From: an uncultured Christensenellaceae bacterium
GTDB taxonomy: Bacteria; Bacillota; Clostridia; Christensenellales; Pumilibacteraceae
Length of the DNA: 20,573 nt
Reading direction: 5' to 3'
NCBI GenBank assembly: GCA_910586925.1
Contig: CAJUKG010000016.1
Coordinates: 1-20,573, forward strand
A program made the position numbers and the translations under genes. Numbering within the stretch: the stretch's first letter is position 1; each line of letters starts with the position of its first letter. Positions 1 to 8,204 of the stretch are shown one piece after another. Under the pieces are notes generated by a model that was not told the origin of the DNA, did not search any database, and saw only the letters and a program-made list of their open reading frames with translations.

Positions 1-901
1 GTTTCGCTTCCTCGGCGACTTTTTCGCGCAGTTCGGGCGGTCCCAAGACTTTAACCGACGAGCCGAACGACAGCAGTTTTTTGAGCAGCGAGCCGTTCAT
101 AGGCACTTCGGCGGACGCCACGAGTTTGGTGCCGCGTTCGGTGACGGCGGGCAGCCCCAGCCAATCGACGATGCTGTCGCGCACGGTGGGGAAGAATTCG
201 AGTTCGAGATCGACGAACAGCTCGTTGCCGTATTCGAGTTCGAGCTTTTCGAGCAGGCGGCTGTCCGTGCGCACGAACCGCTTGCTCGTCTTGCGCAGGT
301 CGTTTATTCGCGACAGCTTGAACAGCCGAAATTCTCCGCGCAGCTTGCACATGGCGTATACGTACCAATATCCGACGCGAAAAACGAGTGTGTACGGCTC
401 TATTTCGCGAAACGATACGAACCCGTTGGCGTCGGTGTACTTTATGTCGACTGTGCGAAGCTGTTCGATAGCCTGCGATAAAATCTTTATTTTGGGTTTG
501 ATGGCGGCGGCTGTTTCGTATTCGCAGTCTATGTAGAGGTCGTCCTGCCGCACAGTGAAACTTTCCTGTTCGCGGGTTTTGTTAAGACAGTCGAGTTTTT
601 CGATGAGCGCGGTGTTGGCGTTGTCGCTATATTCGCCGTCGGTACGGGCGAGTGCGTCGCGCAGTCGGTATATTTCCGCTTCGGACAGGTAAGACTTATC
701 GACGGTATAATCGTCGGACAGAGCGACGCCGCCTCCGCGCCCGGGCGTGGAAGTAATGGGTACGCCCGCATCTTCCAAAACCGCGAGATACCGCGACACC
801 GTCCGCTTGCTTATCGAAAAACGCTCGGCGAGGTAATCGCGCGACACTCGGCGTTTGTTGAGCAGTATGATCAGTATGGCGAAAATGGTGGACTGTTGCA
901 T
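1..901 (-). CDS. HTH/WYL-domain transcriptional regulator (3' end missing)
   Basis: This is a DNA-binding regulator of the YafY/WYL type; the start is present and the C-terminus lies beyond the window edge (300 codons seen). Residues about 5-60 form a DeoR/HTH_11-like winged helix (SKRTVSRYLAVLEDAGVPI near 31-49, then a glycine-rich wing, GRGGG). Residues about 140-200 match a WYL domain, with the signature written WYV (179-181) in GYWYVYAMC, followed by FRLFKLSRI (191-199). A WCX-like C-terminal extension follows. The start ATG has GGAG at 911-914 with 9-nt spacing. WYL domains are known to sense ligands, often nucleotides or nucleic acids, and to control neighbouring or stress genes; the ligand here is unknown. 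It is divergent from the M28-like membrane protein gene, so it may control that gene or itself, which is inference. The family call is firm; the target is not known. Confidence 0.9.
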   Translation of the reverse strand, partial: MQQSTIFAILIILLNKRRVSRDYLAERFSISKRTVSRYLAVLEDAGVPITSTPGRGGGVALSDDYTVDKSYLSEAEIYRLRDALARTDGEYSDNANTALIEKLDCLNKTREQESFTVRQDDLYIDCEYETAAAIKPKIKILSQAIEQLRTVDIKYTDANGFVSFREIEPYTLVFRVGYWYVYAMCKLRGEFRLFKLSRINDLRKTSKRFVRTDSRLLEKLELEYGNELFVDLELEFFPTVRDSIVDWLGLPAVTERGTKLVASAEVPMNGSLLKKLLSFGSSVKVLGPPELREKVAEEAK

Positions 902-929
902 GATTTGTCGCTCCGATTGAGTTGTATCT

Positions 930-958
930 ATTATAAAACATGTCGGGCGTGCTGTCAA
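930..958 (-). promoter_or_regulatory. Consensus sigma-A-type promoter of the WYL regulator
   Basis: Read on the minus strand, a perfect TTGACA (953-958) is followed by 17 nt and a perfect TATAAT (930-935). The expected start site is near 923, giving a leader of about 20 nt that contains the GGAG ribosome binding site at 911-914. A full 12/12 match with ideal spacing is strong evidence for a promoter. Confidence 0.9.
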
Positions 959-992
959 GATAAAATAATTCCCAAAAAGACCGTCAAAATAA

Positions 993-1021
993 TTGTAATA
1001 ATCGCGAAAATATGTTAAAAT
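993..1021 (+). promoter_or_regulatory. Probable promoter of the M28-like membrane protein gene
   Basis: TTGTAA (993-998), a 17-nt spacer and TAAAAT (1016-1021) match the housekeeping consensus reasonably well. The expected start is near 1028, giving an AT-rich leader of about 50 nt. The leader holds a perfect 10-bp palindrome, AGTTATAACT (1027-1036), at the predicted start site; it could be an operator, which is inference. The ribosome binding site GGAG (1072-1075) sits 5 nt before the ATG. Confidence 0.6.
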
Positions 1022-1080
1022 AGAAAAGTTATAACTATAAGTATAGCTGTAACCATAATGTTATACTATTCGGAGCCGTA

Positions 1081-4002
1081 ATGAGTAACGAAGAAAATCT
1101 GAACACCGTGGCCGCGGAAAATCCCGCGACCGAAGAAGCACTCGACAAAGTCGAGTCGGCACAGCAGTCGGAAGCGCAAGCTCCGACCGAAGAAAGCGCG
1201 CCCGTTTCCGACGAGAAAAAGGTTGCGGAGCCGACGGAAGAAGAAGCTCCCGCAGCGGACGAGGCGAAAGACGAAGCCGCGCCCGCAGAGGAGAACAACG
1301 TCGCGGAGAAACCGAGCCGCAAGGACAAAAAACGCGGCAAGGGAATGAGCAAGCTTTTCAAGCTTATTTATTTCCCGCTCGTCGCCGTGTTTGCGGTGCT
1401 TATGCTCGTATTCTCCATAATCGACGGCGCGTTCGGCTACAGTCCTTCCGCGTATAAGAGCGAGTATTACGACGCGGTAAACAAACACGTCGCACAGCTT
1501 TCGGCGCATCCGCGTTCCGCAATGTCCGCCATGTCGTCGCAGGGCACGCCCATAGGCGTGGTTGCGGCGCGCAACTACATTAAAGACGCGCTTGTCGCGG
1601 GCGGATTCTCTTTTGCGGAGGAGGACAAGCCCGACGTCGAGAATGACGAAAAGCAATATACGACTACCGGTTGGAAAGAAACGGCGGGTACTTATCAGCC
1701 TACCGTCACGTTCCATACCTCGGTGCCGTCCGTCGAACTTCAAAACGAGATGGGCATTAAGAATATGCTCGCGGGTTACGAACTTACGAACGTGGTTGCG
1801 GCTATTCCGTCGCGCAAAGACAATGCGGACGCGGTCGTTATCACCGTGCGTTACGACGGCAGAACGGACTCGCTCGGTGCGGCGGATAACGCGGCATTCG
1901 CAGCGAACGCCGTGCAGTCGCTTATAGAATACGTAAAATCGGGCGAAACACCGAACAACGACATCATAGTCGTGTTTGCCGAGGAGCTCGACGGCGCATT
2001 CGGTTCGTATGCGTTCTTCGACAGTTTCCGCGGATTCGATAACGCCGCGTCGCGCGCCAAAGCAGGTATAAGCCTCGACGCGTACGGCAACGGCGGCACT
2101 CTCGCGCTTACCGATTCCGCCGCCGCGCCGCTCGGTTATATCAACGCGGTGACAGCGGTTTCGGGAAGCTCGTTTAATTCGTCCGTCGCGCAAAGCGCGA
2201 TCCCCGAAGTGCTTGCCCGCGGATATGCGGCCAAAGCGTTCGGTGAAGTGCCCGCAGTGCAGATCGCCGTTCTCGGCGGTATGGACGCGGCGCAGTCGCC
2301 CAAAGACAACGCCGAAAATCTTTCTCAAGCCGTTGTCCGTCAGCAGTCGGCACTTCTCAAAAACTATTTGCAAAAGTTCGGCAAAGCGGAACTTAAATTC
2401 GAGGGCGAGGGTAACGGCAAGACCGCGGTGTTCTCGTACTTCGACGCCGGTTCCGTCGCGTACACCGACGTCGCGTCGTATGTGATAGGCGCGCTTTTGA
2501 TAGTTCTTCTCGGCGTGACTATCGCGCTCACTGTCGTTAAAAAGACGTTCTCGCTCAAGAGAATGTTGATCGCGGCGGCGGCACAGCTTCTCGTCGTGCT
2601 CGGCAGCGTGGTCGCCATGTACGCGGCGTACTTCCTCGTAACGCTCATGCTTACGGGCTTCGGCGTACTGCCCATTCACGCAATAACCGTCGTTTCGCAT
2701 TTCAATGCGGGCATACTCATCGCGGCTATGCTCGTGTCGCTCGCTTCGGCATTCGGCTTTACGATCTTGTTCAAAAAGACATTCAAGATCACGGCGTCCG
2801 ATTCAGTTCGCGGCACTTCGGTTCTGTTCGCGGTCGCGGGCATAATAATGAGCTTTGCGTGCCCCGCGTACTCGTTCATGACGGTATGGCTCGGCATGCT
2901 TATGACTGCGATCACGCTCGTCACGGTGTGCTTGCACAAAACGTTCAAAGATAAGTTCGGCTTCGGCATGGACAGACTGTTCCTGTACGTGATACCCGTC
3001 GCGCTGTGCCTGCCGCTTGTAATGGCGCAGTTCCCGGTGCTTATGCAACTCCTGCCGCTCACGCTGTTGCCCGTGCTCATGTCGGTGTTCACCGCCATGC
3101 TCGGCACCGTCGTGCCGTATCTCGAGCGCACGCAACCGATTTTCGACAAGGTAGCGAAAAAACTTCCCATGCGCACCCAGCGCGTCGAACGCACGGTAGT
3201 CGAGAAAGTGGAGGACAAAGCCAAAAAAGGCAAGTTCACTACGACGACGGTGCGCCGCATCGAAAAAGAAAAAGTCGCTATCAACTACAAGAACTACTTC
3301 GGTATTTCGGTGGTTGCGGTGCTGTCGGTCGTTATCGCGCTGTTCTCGGGCGGGTTCGGCGTAACGTCCGACAAGACTCTTACGGGATACCGCTCGTTCG
3401 ATAACGCGGTGTACAACGACGCGCTCGTGTACGAACTTGTGACTACCGATTCGGGCACGACCAAACGCGTGGTTATCGACGACCTCATGCTGTACAAGTA
3501 CGCGCGTTACGCGATCGACGGTTTCGACTGGGACGGCACGAAGTACGTAAAGACGGTGACCAATACGATCACTTATAACGAGCCGGAAATCAAAAGCAAC
3601 GAAGGCACGTTCACCGTCACGCCGTACGAGGGCGGACAGTCTACCGTAACGCTCACCATTCCGTCGGCGCGTTCGATCACTTCGATCACTGTAAAGGAAA
3701 AGTCCAAAGAAGCCATTCCCGATTACGAAGGATTCAAGTACGAGTATTACAACCAGAGCGAAATCACGTTGCGTCTGCCGTACGGCTTTGGCAGCTTCAC
3801 GCTCGAGTTCGAAGGCAGCACGCCGTCGACCGTCAATTACGAGGAGCACGTTTCGATAGACTATAACGAAACGGGGACGATACTCGATCAGCTCGAAGAT
3901 TGGGTAAAGCTCAAACGCTACTACAGCGATACGACCGTCGCCGAAAGCATGCGCGGCGCAGTCGTGATCAAACGCGAGTTCAAGAATCTGCAAACAAAAT
4001 AG
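1081..4002 (+). CDS. Polytopic membrane protein with degenerate M28 (Zn-aminopeptidase-like) domain
   Basis: The 973 residues divide into: an acidic, probably disordered cytoplasmic N-tail (1-80, rich in E, A and P); a basic stretch and first membrane helix (about 92-114); an extracytoplasmic M28-like domain (about 125-440); roughly seven or eight membrane helices (about 465-690); a charged loop (700-738); a further helix (about 740-757); and a C-terminal extracytoplasmic domain of likely beta structure (760-973). M28 landmarks are VRYDG (256-260), GAADNA (266-271), FAEELDG (299-305), SLDAYG (331-336) and QSPKDNAENL (405-414). The acidic positions D269, E301, E302 and D333 are kept, but the two histidine zinc ligands appear as R257 and Q405, so hydrolytic activity is doubtful. 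The start has GGAG 5 nt upstream. It is monocistronic, ending at a terminator. Its function is unknown; the fold call comes from motif order and layout. Confidence 0.75.
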   Translation: MSNEENLNTVAAENPATEEALDKVESAQQSEAQAPTEESAPVSDEKKVAEPTEEEAPAADEAKDEAAPAEENNVAEKPSRKDKKRGKGMSKLFKLIYFPLVAVFAVLMLVFSIIDGAFGYSPSAYKSEYYDAVNKHVAQLSAHPRSAMSAMSSQGTPIGVVAARNYIKDALVAGGFSFAEEDKPDVENDEKQYTTTGWKETAGTYQPTVTFHTSVPSVELQNEMGIKNMLAGYELTNVVAAIPSRKDNADAVVITVRYDGRTDSLGAADNAAFAANAVQSLIEYVKSGETPNNDIIVVFAEELDGAFGSYAFFDSFRGFDNAASRAKAGISLDAYGNGGTLALTDSAAAPLGYINAVTAVSGSSFNSSVAQSAIPEVLARGYAAKAFGEVPAVQIAVLGGMDAAQSPKDNAENLSQAVVRQQSALLKNYLQKFGKAELKFEGEGNGKTAVFSYFDAGSVAYTDVASYVIGALLIVLLGVTIALTVVKKTFSLKRMLIAAAAQLLVVLGSVVAMYAAYFLVTLMLTGFGVLPIHAITVVSHFNAGILIAAMLVSLASAFGFTILFKKTFKITASDSVRGTSVLFAVAGIIMSFACPAYSFMTVWLGMLMTAITLVTVCLHKTFKDKFGFGMDRLFLYVIPVALCLPLVMAQFPVLMQLLPLTLLPVLMSVFTAMLGTVVPYLERTQPIFDKVAKKLPMRTQRVERTVVEKVEDKAKKGKFTTTTVRRIEKEKVAINYKNYFGISVVAVLSVVIALFSGGFGVTSDKTLTGYRSFDNAVYNDALVYELVTTDSGTTKRVVIDDLMLYKYARYAIDGFDWDGTKYVKTVTNTITYNEPEIKSNEGTFTVTPYEGGQSTVTLTIPSARSITSITVKEKSKEAIPDYEGFKYEYYNQSEITLRLPYGFGSFTLEFEGSTPSTVNYEEHVSIDYNETGTILDQLEDWVKLKRYYSDTTVAESMRGAVVIKREFKNLQTK

Positions 4003-4012
4003 CCCTACGTAT

Positions 4013-4037
4013 AAAACCGCGCCGCAGCGCGGTTTTT
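4013..4037 (+). terminator. Rho-independent terminator
   Basis: A perfect 10-bp stem (AAAACCGCGC at 4013-4022 with GCGCGGTTTT at 4027-4036) closes a CGCA tetraloop and runs into a T-tract. It begins 11 nt after the stop codon of the membrane protein gene. The flanking A-run could also let it work on the opposite strand, but no minus-strand gene needs it. Confidence 0.92.
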
Positions 4038-4299
4038 GCTTTGACGAATGATATTAGGCATTGATACGGCGGTGTTCTCGACAGGTGCGCGACGAGTAAA
4101 ATTCAGTACCGGATCGGCTAATTTTTAGATGCGATCGGGTCGTTCTGTAAGAGCGTGACGTGCCGTGAAAGCGGGTGCTTATGAGTCGACAAAAACCTCG
4201 TCCGAGGTGTTTCGGGTGTTACAGAGGCGATTTTGACCAAAAAATAGCATATTTTTTCGAGAAAATCAAATTGTATGCCGTAAAAAGCATGCCGAACAG
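4038..4299. other. Non-coding gap with two small inverted repeats
   Basis: No convincing gene is seen here. There are two inverted repeats. ACCTCG-TC-CGAGGT lies at 4195-4208; read on the minus strand it is followed by TTTTT and resembles a weak terminator. AAAAAATA-GCA-TATTTTTT lies at 4239-4257 (perfect 8-bp arms), about 43 nt upstream of the next -35 box. The second could be a regulator site or bent DNA upstream of the promoter; this is inference. Confidence 0.4.
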
Positions 4300-4329
4300 T
4301 AGACAAACGCGAAAAATTTGTGATATAAT
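4300..4329 (+). promoter_or_regulatory. Promoter of the GH95-like/MFS unit (extended -10)
   Basis: TAGACA (4300-4305) is followed by 18 nt and a perfect TATAAT (4324-4329), preceded by TGA, which gives an extended -10 element. The start is expected near 4336, leaving an untranslated leader of about 107 nt before the ATG at 4443. I see no recognisable riboswitch in the leader. Confidence 0.75.
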
Positions 4330-4442
4330 AAATCGGATTAAGGAAAACGCAGGAACGGCTGTCAAGTAAGATACGCGGTTCGGCGTATGCGGCAAAGCGA
4401 GTGCAGAACACGTAATTATTCGCAGGTGGAGGATCAAGGATT

Positions 4443-6842
4443 ATGGCAGTAACACGCAAAACAAAGAACACTTTGAAATTTTCCCAGCCGTCGGCTTGGT
4501 GGGGAAGTCGGTGGCGCGAAGGACTACCTATCGGCAACGGTGTCATAGGTGCGTCCGTTTACGGCGGTGCGGCGAGCGACGTGCTCATGCTCACGCACAG
4601 CGATTTGTGGTGGCTGGGAAAAGATTCCGCTTTGCAGGACGTTGCCGATAAATTGCCTACGGTCAGAAAGAAGCTCGAAGAAGGCGAGTTTTTGGACGCC
4701 GAAAAGATCCTTTCTACCGAACTCATAAAAAAGAGCTATCGTCCGCAGTACGCATACCCGTTGCCGCTTTGCGATTTTACGGTGGACATGAAGCTCGACA
4801 AGCTCGCGAAAGAATATTCGCGCACACTCGATTTGGAAAGCGCGGAAGCGTCGGTGTCGTTCAAGGACGGTGCCACGCGCTATGTCCGCAGTGCGTTCGT
4901 TTCGCGCGCAAAAGATATAGTCGTATATGAAATTACTCGCACGGGGCAAAAGAATATCGACGCCACCTTCGGATTCGCTCTCCACGATAAATTCAACGCC
5001 CGCACTCAGATCGCCGTTTCCGCGACGCCCGAGAACGTTGTCGCGCGTGCCGAAAAGAAACTCGGCAACGGAATGATGTATTTTTCGGCGCGGTCGAGCA
5101 CGGGCGAGGATTTCGGCGCGGTCGCCAAAATCACTTATTACGGCGGCAAGCTCGACGTTGTGGGTGAGAGCATCGACGTTATCGGTGCGGAAAAAATCAC
5201 CGTCGTGATCAAGCCGTTTATCGAAGCGAAGCGCGATAAGGCGTGGAAAGACTGTGCCGTCGCGCTCGAAGCGAATAAGCTTACATACGATAAGCTGCTC
5301 AAAGAACATCAAACGCTTCATCAAAAACTGTTCTTCGCCGCCGAACTCGATTTCGCCGCCGACGCTCAACAGCGCGAGGAATATGCGGACAGAGCTGTGT
5401 CGCAAACGGTACAAAGCGGCGAAACAAATCGCGCCATGCTCGAAAAGCTGTGGGCTTACGGCAGGTATCTTTTGGTCACGGGTTCGAGTCCCGATGCGCG
5501 ACCTTTCGCGCCCTACGGCTTGTGGTGCGGCGATTACAAAGCGGCGAGCGCGCAGATCGACGCCGCGGGTAATCTTCAAACCGTGTACGATATGGCACAG
5601 GCGGGAAATCTCAACGATTTTGCGGAGAGCGTGTTCCATCATTACGAATCGGTCATGCAACAGCTCAAGACCAACGCGACGCGACTGTACGGCTGTCGCG
5701 GCATATTCGTGCCGAGCGTGACGTCGCCTTCGACCGGTTTCCCGGGCGACGTCGCCGAAGAGCTTATCCACTTTACCGGCGTTGCGGGCTGGCTTGGCAA
5801 TTTGTTCTACGATTACGCATTGTATACGGGCGATCAGAAGTTCCTCAAAACCCGCGCGCTTCCGTTCATGAAAGAGGCGGCTACGTTCTACGAAGAATTT
5901 TTCAAGCTCGTCGGCACATATTACGAATCGTCGCCGTCGTATTCGCCCGGCACTACGCCCGGCAATCTCGTCGGCACGGGCGAGGAGCATGCCATTGCGC
6001 GCAATGCGACGGTGGATTTTGCAATCGCACGCAGTCTGTTTACCAATCTTATAGAAGGCTCGCAGGAAGCGGGCATGTATAAAGCGGAAATATTCATGTG
6101 GGAGGATATGCTCAAAAAGATCCCGCCGTTCAAGTATAATAACGACGGTACGGTCTGCGAGTTTATCGACGACCGTTGCACAGACAATCCCGCATCTCCG
6201 TCGCTTGCGATGTTCTATCCCGTGTACCCCGATTACAGGTATCGCGATAATTACGAGCTTTGCAAAGCGATGATCGCCACGGCGCGAAACAAGAATAAAA
6301 CTGCAAAATCGAATATGGACGCCGCCGCTGTTGCGCGGTATGCGCAGGTGTTCGCGCGGCTCGGCGACGGCGACGGCGTGTGCGAGCAAATAAGCGCGCT
6401 TGTTCGCGGTATGGCTATGAACAATCTCATGTTCGCGGTCAGCGATTGGCGCGGTATGGGCAGCGGCAAACAGGATATTTGGGCGCAGCCCGCACCCTAC
6501 GTCAATATAATGGTGGCGAACGCATTGCAGGAAACCCTCGTTCAGTCCACGCCGCAAATGATAAGCTTGCTTCCCGCAATATCGTCAGAGCTGTCGAAAG
6601 GCTCGCTTACAGGCTTCCAAACCCGTGCGGGGGTTGAGATCTCGAGCATGGATTGGGACGCTTCGCGCGGCACGCTGTTAGTCAAACTCAAAGCCAAACA
6701 TGCTACCACTATCGACGTACAGCTTCCTCGCGGCGCGAAACAGCCCAAAAAGATCGAGGCGCAATTCGATGCGGAACGCGCTACCGTGCTCGGTTTGAAG
6801 CTCGCCGCGAATAAACCCGTCATATTAGACGTAAGATTTTGA
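4443..6842 (+). CDS. GH95-like glycoside hydrolase family protein, canonical catalytic residues absent
   Basis: The 799-residue length fits GH95 (alpha-L-fucosidase/galactosidase family). The N-terminal beta-sandwich opens with EGLPIGNGVIGASVYGG (26-42). The helical barrel spans about 320-700, including SSPDARPFAPYGLWCG (348-363), GNLQTVYD (376-383) and YGCRG (416-420). A C-terminal sandwich follows (GFQTRAGVEI). By motif alignment, the first Asn of the family NxN motif is A375 (the second, N377, is kept). The Glu of SPSxSPEN is G503, and the Asp of FQIDGN is Y686, with N688 kept. Either it is inactive, or it belongs to a divergent branch using other residues. No signal peptide is seen, so it should be cytoplasmic, suggesting action on an imported saccharide. 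GGAGG lies 10 nt before the ATG. It is the first gene of a unit with the MFS permease. The superfamily is fairly sure; substrate and activity are not. Confidence 0.75.
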   Translation: MAVTRKTKNTLKFSQPSAWWGSRWREGLPIGNGVIGASVYGGAASDVLMLTHSDLWWLGKDSALQDVADKLPTVRKKLEEGEFLDAEKILSTELIKKSYRPQYAYPLPLCDFTVDMKLDKLAKEYSRTLDLESAEASVSFKDGATRYVRSAFVSRAKDIVVYEITRTGQKNIDATFGFALHDKFNARTQIAVSATPENVVARAEKKLGNGMMYFSARSSTGEDFGAVAKITYYGGKLDVVGESIDVIGAEKITVVIKPFIEAKRDKAWKDCAVALEANKLTYDKLLKEHQTLHQKLFFAAELDFAADAQQREEYADRAVSQTVQSGETNRAMLEKLWAYGRYLLVTGSSPDARPFAPYGLWCGDYKAASAQIDAAGNLQTVYDMAQAGNLNDFAESVFHHYESVMQQLKTNATRLYGCRGIFVPSVTSPSTGFPGDVAEELIHFTGVAGWLGNLFYDYALYTGDQKFLKTRALPFMKEAATFYEEFFKLVGTYYESSPSYSPGTTPGNLVGTGEEHAIARNATVDFAIARSLFTNLIEGSQEAGMYKAEIFMWEDMLKKIPPFKYNNDGTVCEFIDDRCTDNPASPSLAMFYPVYPDYRYRDNYELCKAMIATARNKNKTAKSNMDAAAVARYAQVFARLGDGDGVCEQISALVRGMAMNNLMFAVSDWRGMGSGKQDIWAQPAPYVNIMVANALQETLVQSTPQMISLLPAISSELSKGSLTGFQTRAGVEISSMDWDASRGTLLVKLKAKHATTIDVQLPRGAKQPKKIEAQFDAERATVLGLKLAANKPVILDVRF

Positions 6843-6869
6843 TTTTTTACGGTAAATAAGATTTTTTCG

Positions 6870-6914
6870 GATAAACGGAAACGGCAAGTAACAGCTTTGC
6901 CGTTTCCGTTTATC
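6870..6914 (+). promoter_or_regulatory. Perfect 18-bp intercistronic hairpin between GH95-like gene and MFS gene
   Basis: GATAAACGGAAACGGCAA (6870-6887) pairs without mismatch with 6897-6914 around a 9-nt loop. It lies 28 nt after the stop codon and 8 nt before the GTG start of the permease gene. No T-run follows on either strand in the right place (a TTTTTT run precedes it), so it is not a typical terminator. Partial termination, protection of the upstream mRNA 3' end, or control of translation of the downstream gene are possible. Confidence 0.7.
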
Positions 6915-6922
6915 GTAAAGGC

Positions 6923-8131
6923 GTGCAACAATTCGCCAAACTCGATAGTATGTATTCGTTACTGCTCGCACTCATTTATATAGCATTTATCAGCTTGGGC
7001 TTGCCCGATTCGCTTTTGGGTTCGGGGTGGCCCGCCATGCACGAAGATATGAGCGTTCCCGTAAGCTATATGGGGATCATCTCGATGGTCATATCGGGCG
7101 GCACGATAGTGTCGAGCCTGTTTTCGGATAAGCTCACGAGAAAAATCGGCACGCGCGTCGTGACCGTAGTAAGCGTGTTTTTGACCGCGATTGCTTTGTT
7201 CGGGTTCTCTTTCTCGACAAAGTTTTGGATGTTGATCGTATTCGCCGTTCCGTACGGTCTTGGCGCGGGCGCGATAGATGCCGCATTGAATAACTATATC
7301 GCACTGCATTATACGTCGCGGCATATGAGTTGGCTGCACTGTTTTTGGGGCGTGGGCACGATAATAAGCCCGTTCGTCATGGGTTACGCGCTCACCGGTT
7401 CGACTTGGCACAACGGCTATCGGATCGTCGGATATATTCAGATCGGTATCGCGCTGTTGCTTCTCGCCACTTTGCCGATATGGAAAAAGGTCAATCGTGC
7501 GGGCGAAGAAGAAAAAACGCATAGAAGCGTCGGATTGATAGGCGCGTTGAAGATCAAAGGCGTGCCGTTTATGCTCATAGGGTTTTTCGCGTATTGCGCG
7601 GCGGAGGCGACCGCAATGGGGTGGGCAAGCACTTATTTTGCCGAAGTAAAAGATATTCCCGCCGAACGTGCGGCGCAGTTCGCTTCGCTGTTTTTTATAG
7701 GGATAACGGTCAGTCGGTTTATAAGCGGTTTCGTATCCGATAAACTCGGCGACAGAAAAATGATAATAATAGGTGCGTGCGTTTTAGTCGGCGGCATTAT
7801 CATGCTTGCCATACCGATAAACAGCTACGCATTGGCGATCGCCGCATTCGTAACTATAGGATTCGGTTGCGGTCCTATCTATCCGAGCATAATACACTCG
7901 ACGCCAGACAATTTCGGCGCGGAAAACTCGGGAGCGATAATAGGCATACAAATGGCGAGCGCGTACGTCGGCTCGACGTTTATGCCGCCGCTGTTCGGAC
8001 TTCTCGGCAATACCGTCGGGTTTTGGATAATGCCGATATTCTTATCCGTATTTATTGTTCTGATGGCAGTTATGATTACTGTAATGTTCAGACTTACCGC
8101 AAAAAGCAAATCCTCCGAAAATAATATGTAG
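6923..8131 (+). CDS. MFS transporter, probable sugar permease
   Basis: This is a major facilitator superfamily permease of 402 residues with about 12 membrane helices and a central charged loop near 190-200 (WKKVNRAGEEEKTHR). Family-like features are LPDSLLGSGWP (about 22-32), the loop 2-3 motif SDKLTRKIGTR (about 68-78), the helix segment GAGAIDAALNNYIALHYT, and the second-half counterpart SDKLGDRK. The DSLLGS/ALNN pattern resembles FucP-like and related sugar permeases, so uptake of a saccharide handled by the upstream GH95-like protein is a reasonable inference. The start is uncertain. GTG at 6923 has AAAGG only 1 nt upstream. ATG at 6950 (residue 10) has no visible ribosome binding site but fits the usual short N-terminus. 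An 18-bp hairpin lies just upstream. The following gene (dapB) is convergent, and no strong terminator is seen between them. Confidence 0.85.
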   Translation: MQQFAKLDSMYSLLLALIYIAFISLGLPDSLLGSGWPAMHEDMSVPVSYMGIISMVISGGTIVSSLFSDKLTRKIGTRVVTVVSVFLTAIALFGFSFSTKFWMLIVFAVPYGLGAGAIDAALNNYIALHYTSRHMSWLHCFWGVGTIISPFVMGYALTGSTWHNGYRIVGYIQIGIALLLLATLPIWKKVNRAGEEEKTHRSVGLIGALKIKGVPFMLIGFFAYCAAEATAMGWASTYFAEVKDIPAERAAQFASLFFIGITVSRFISGFVSDKLGDRKMIIIGACVLVGGIIMLAIPINSYALAIAAFVTIGFGCGPIYPSIIHSTPDNFGAENSGAIIGIQMASAYVGSTFMPPLFGLLGNTVGFWIMPIFLSVFIVLMAVMITVMFRLTAKSKSSENNM

Positions 8132-8204
8132 CGCGAATATCATGCTTAATAGGAGAACGAGCCTTTACGCGGACTTTCGGAAAATCAAAACGCGCGAGAT
8201 CGGA

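Noticed and set aside
1066..2700. 544-codon open frame antisense to the M28-like membrane protein gene
   Set aside because: Arg/His-rich product with no recognisable domain or ribosome binding site. It mirrors the strong codon bias of the sense gene, which removes antisense stops.
4195..4208. Minus-strand terminator (ACCTCG-TC-CGAGGT followed on that strand by TTTTT)
   Set aside because: Very short stem and loop, and no minus-strand gene upstream to be terminated; kept only as an inverted repeat.
4175..4369. 64-codon open frame in the 4003-4442 gap
   Set aside because: GTG start with no ribosome binding site; the frame runs through the promoter boxes at 4300-4329, and its composition looks like non-coding AT-rich DNA.
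4524..6557. 677-codon open frame antisense to the GH95-like gene
   Set aside because: Same cause: composition is Arg/His/Ala-rich, no motif is present, and the sense frame has clear family landmarks throughout.
8132..8204. Bidirectional terminator between the MFS gene and dapB
   Set aside because: I searched this convergent gap for a GC-rich stem with a T-tract on either strand and found none.
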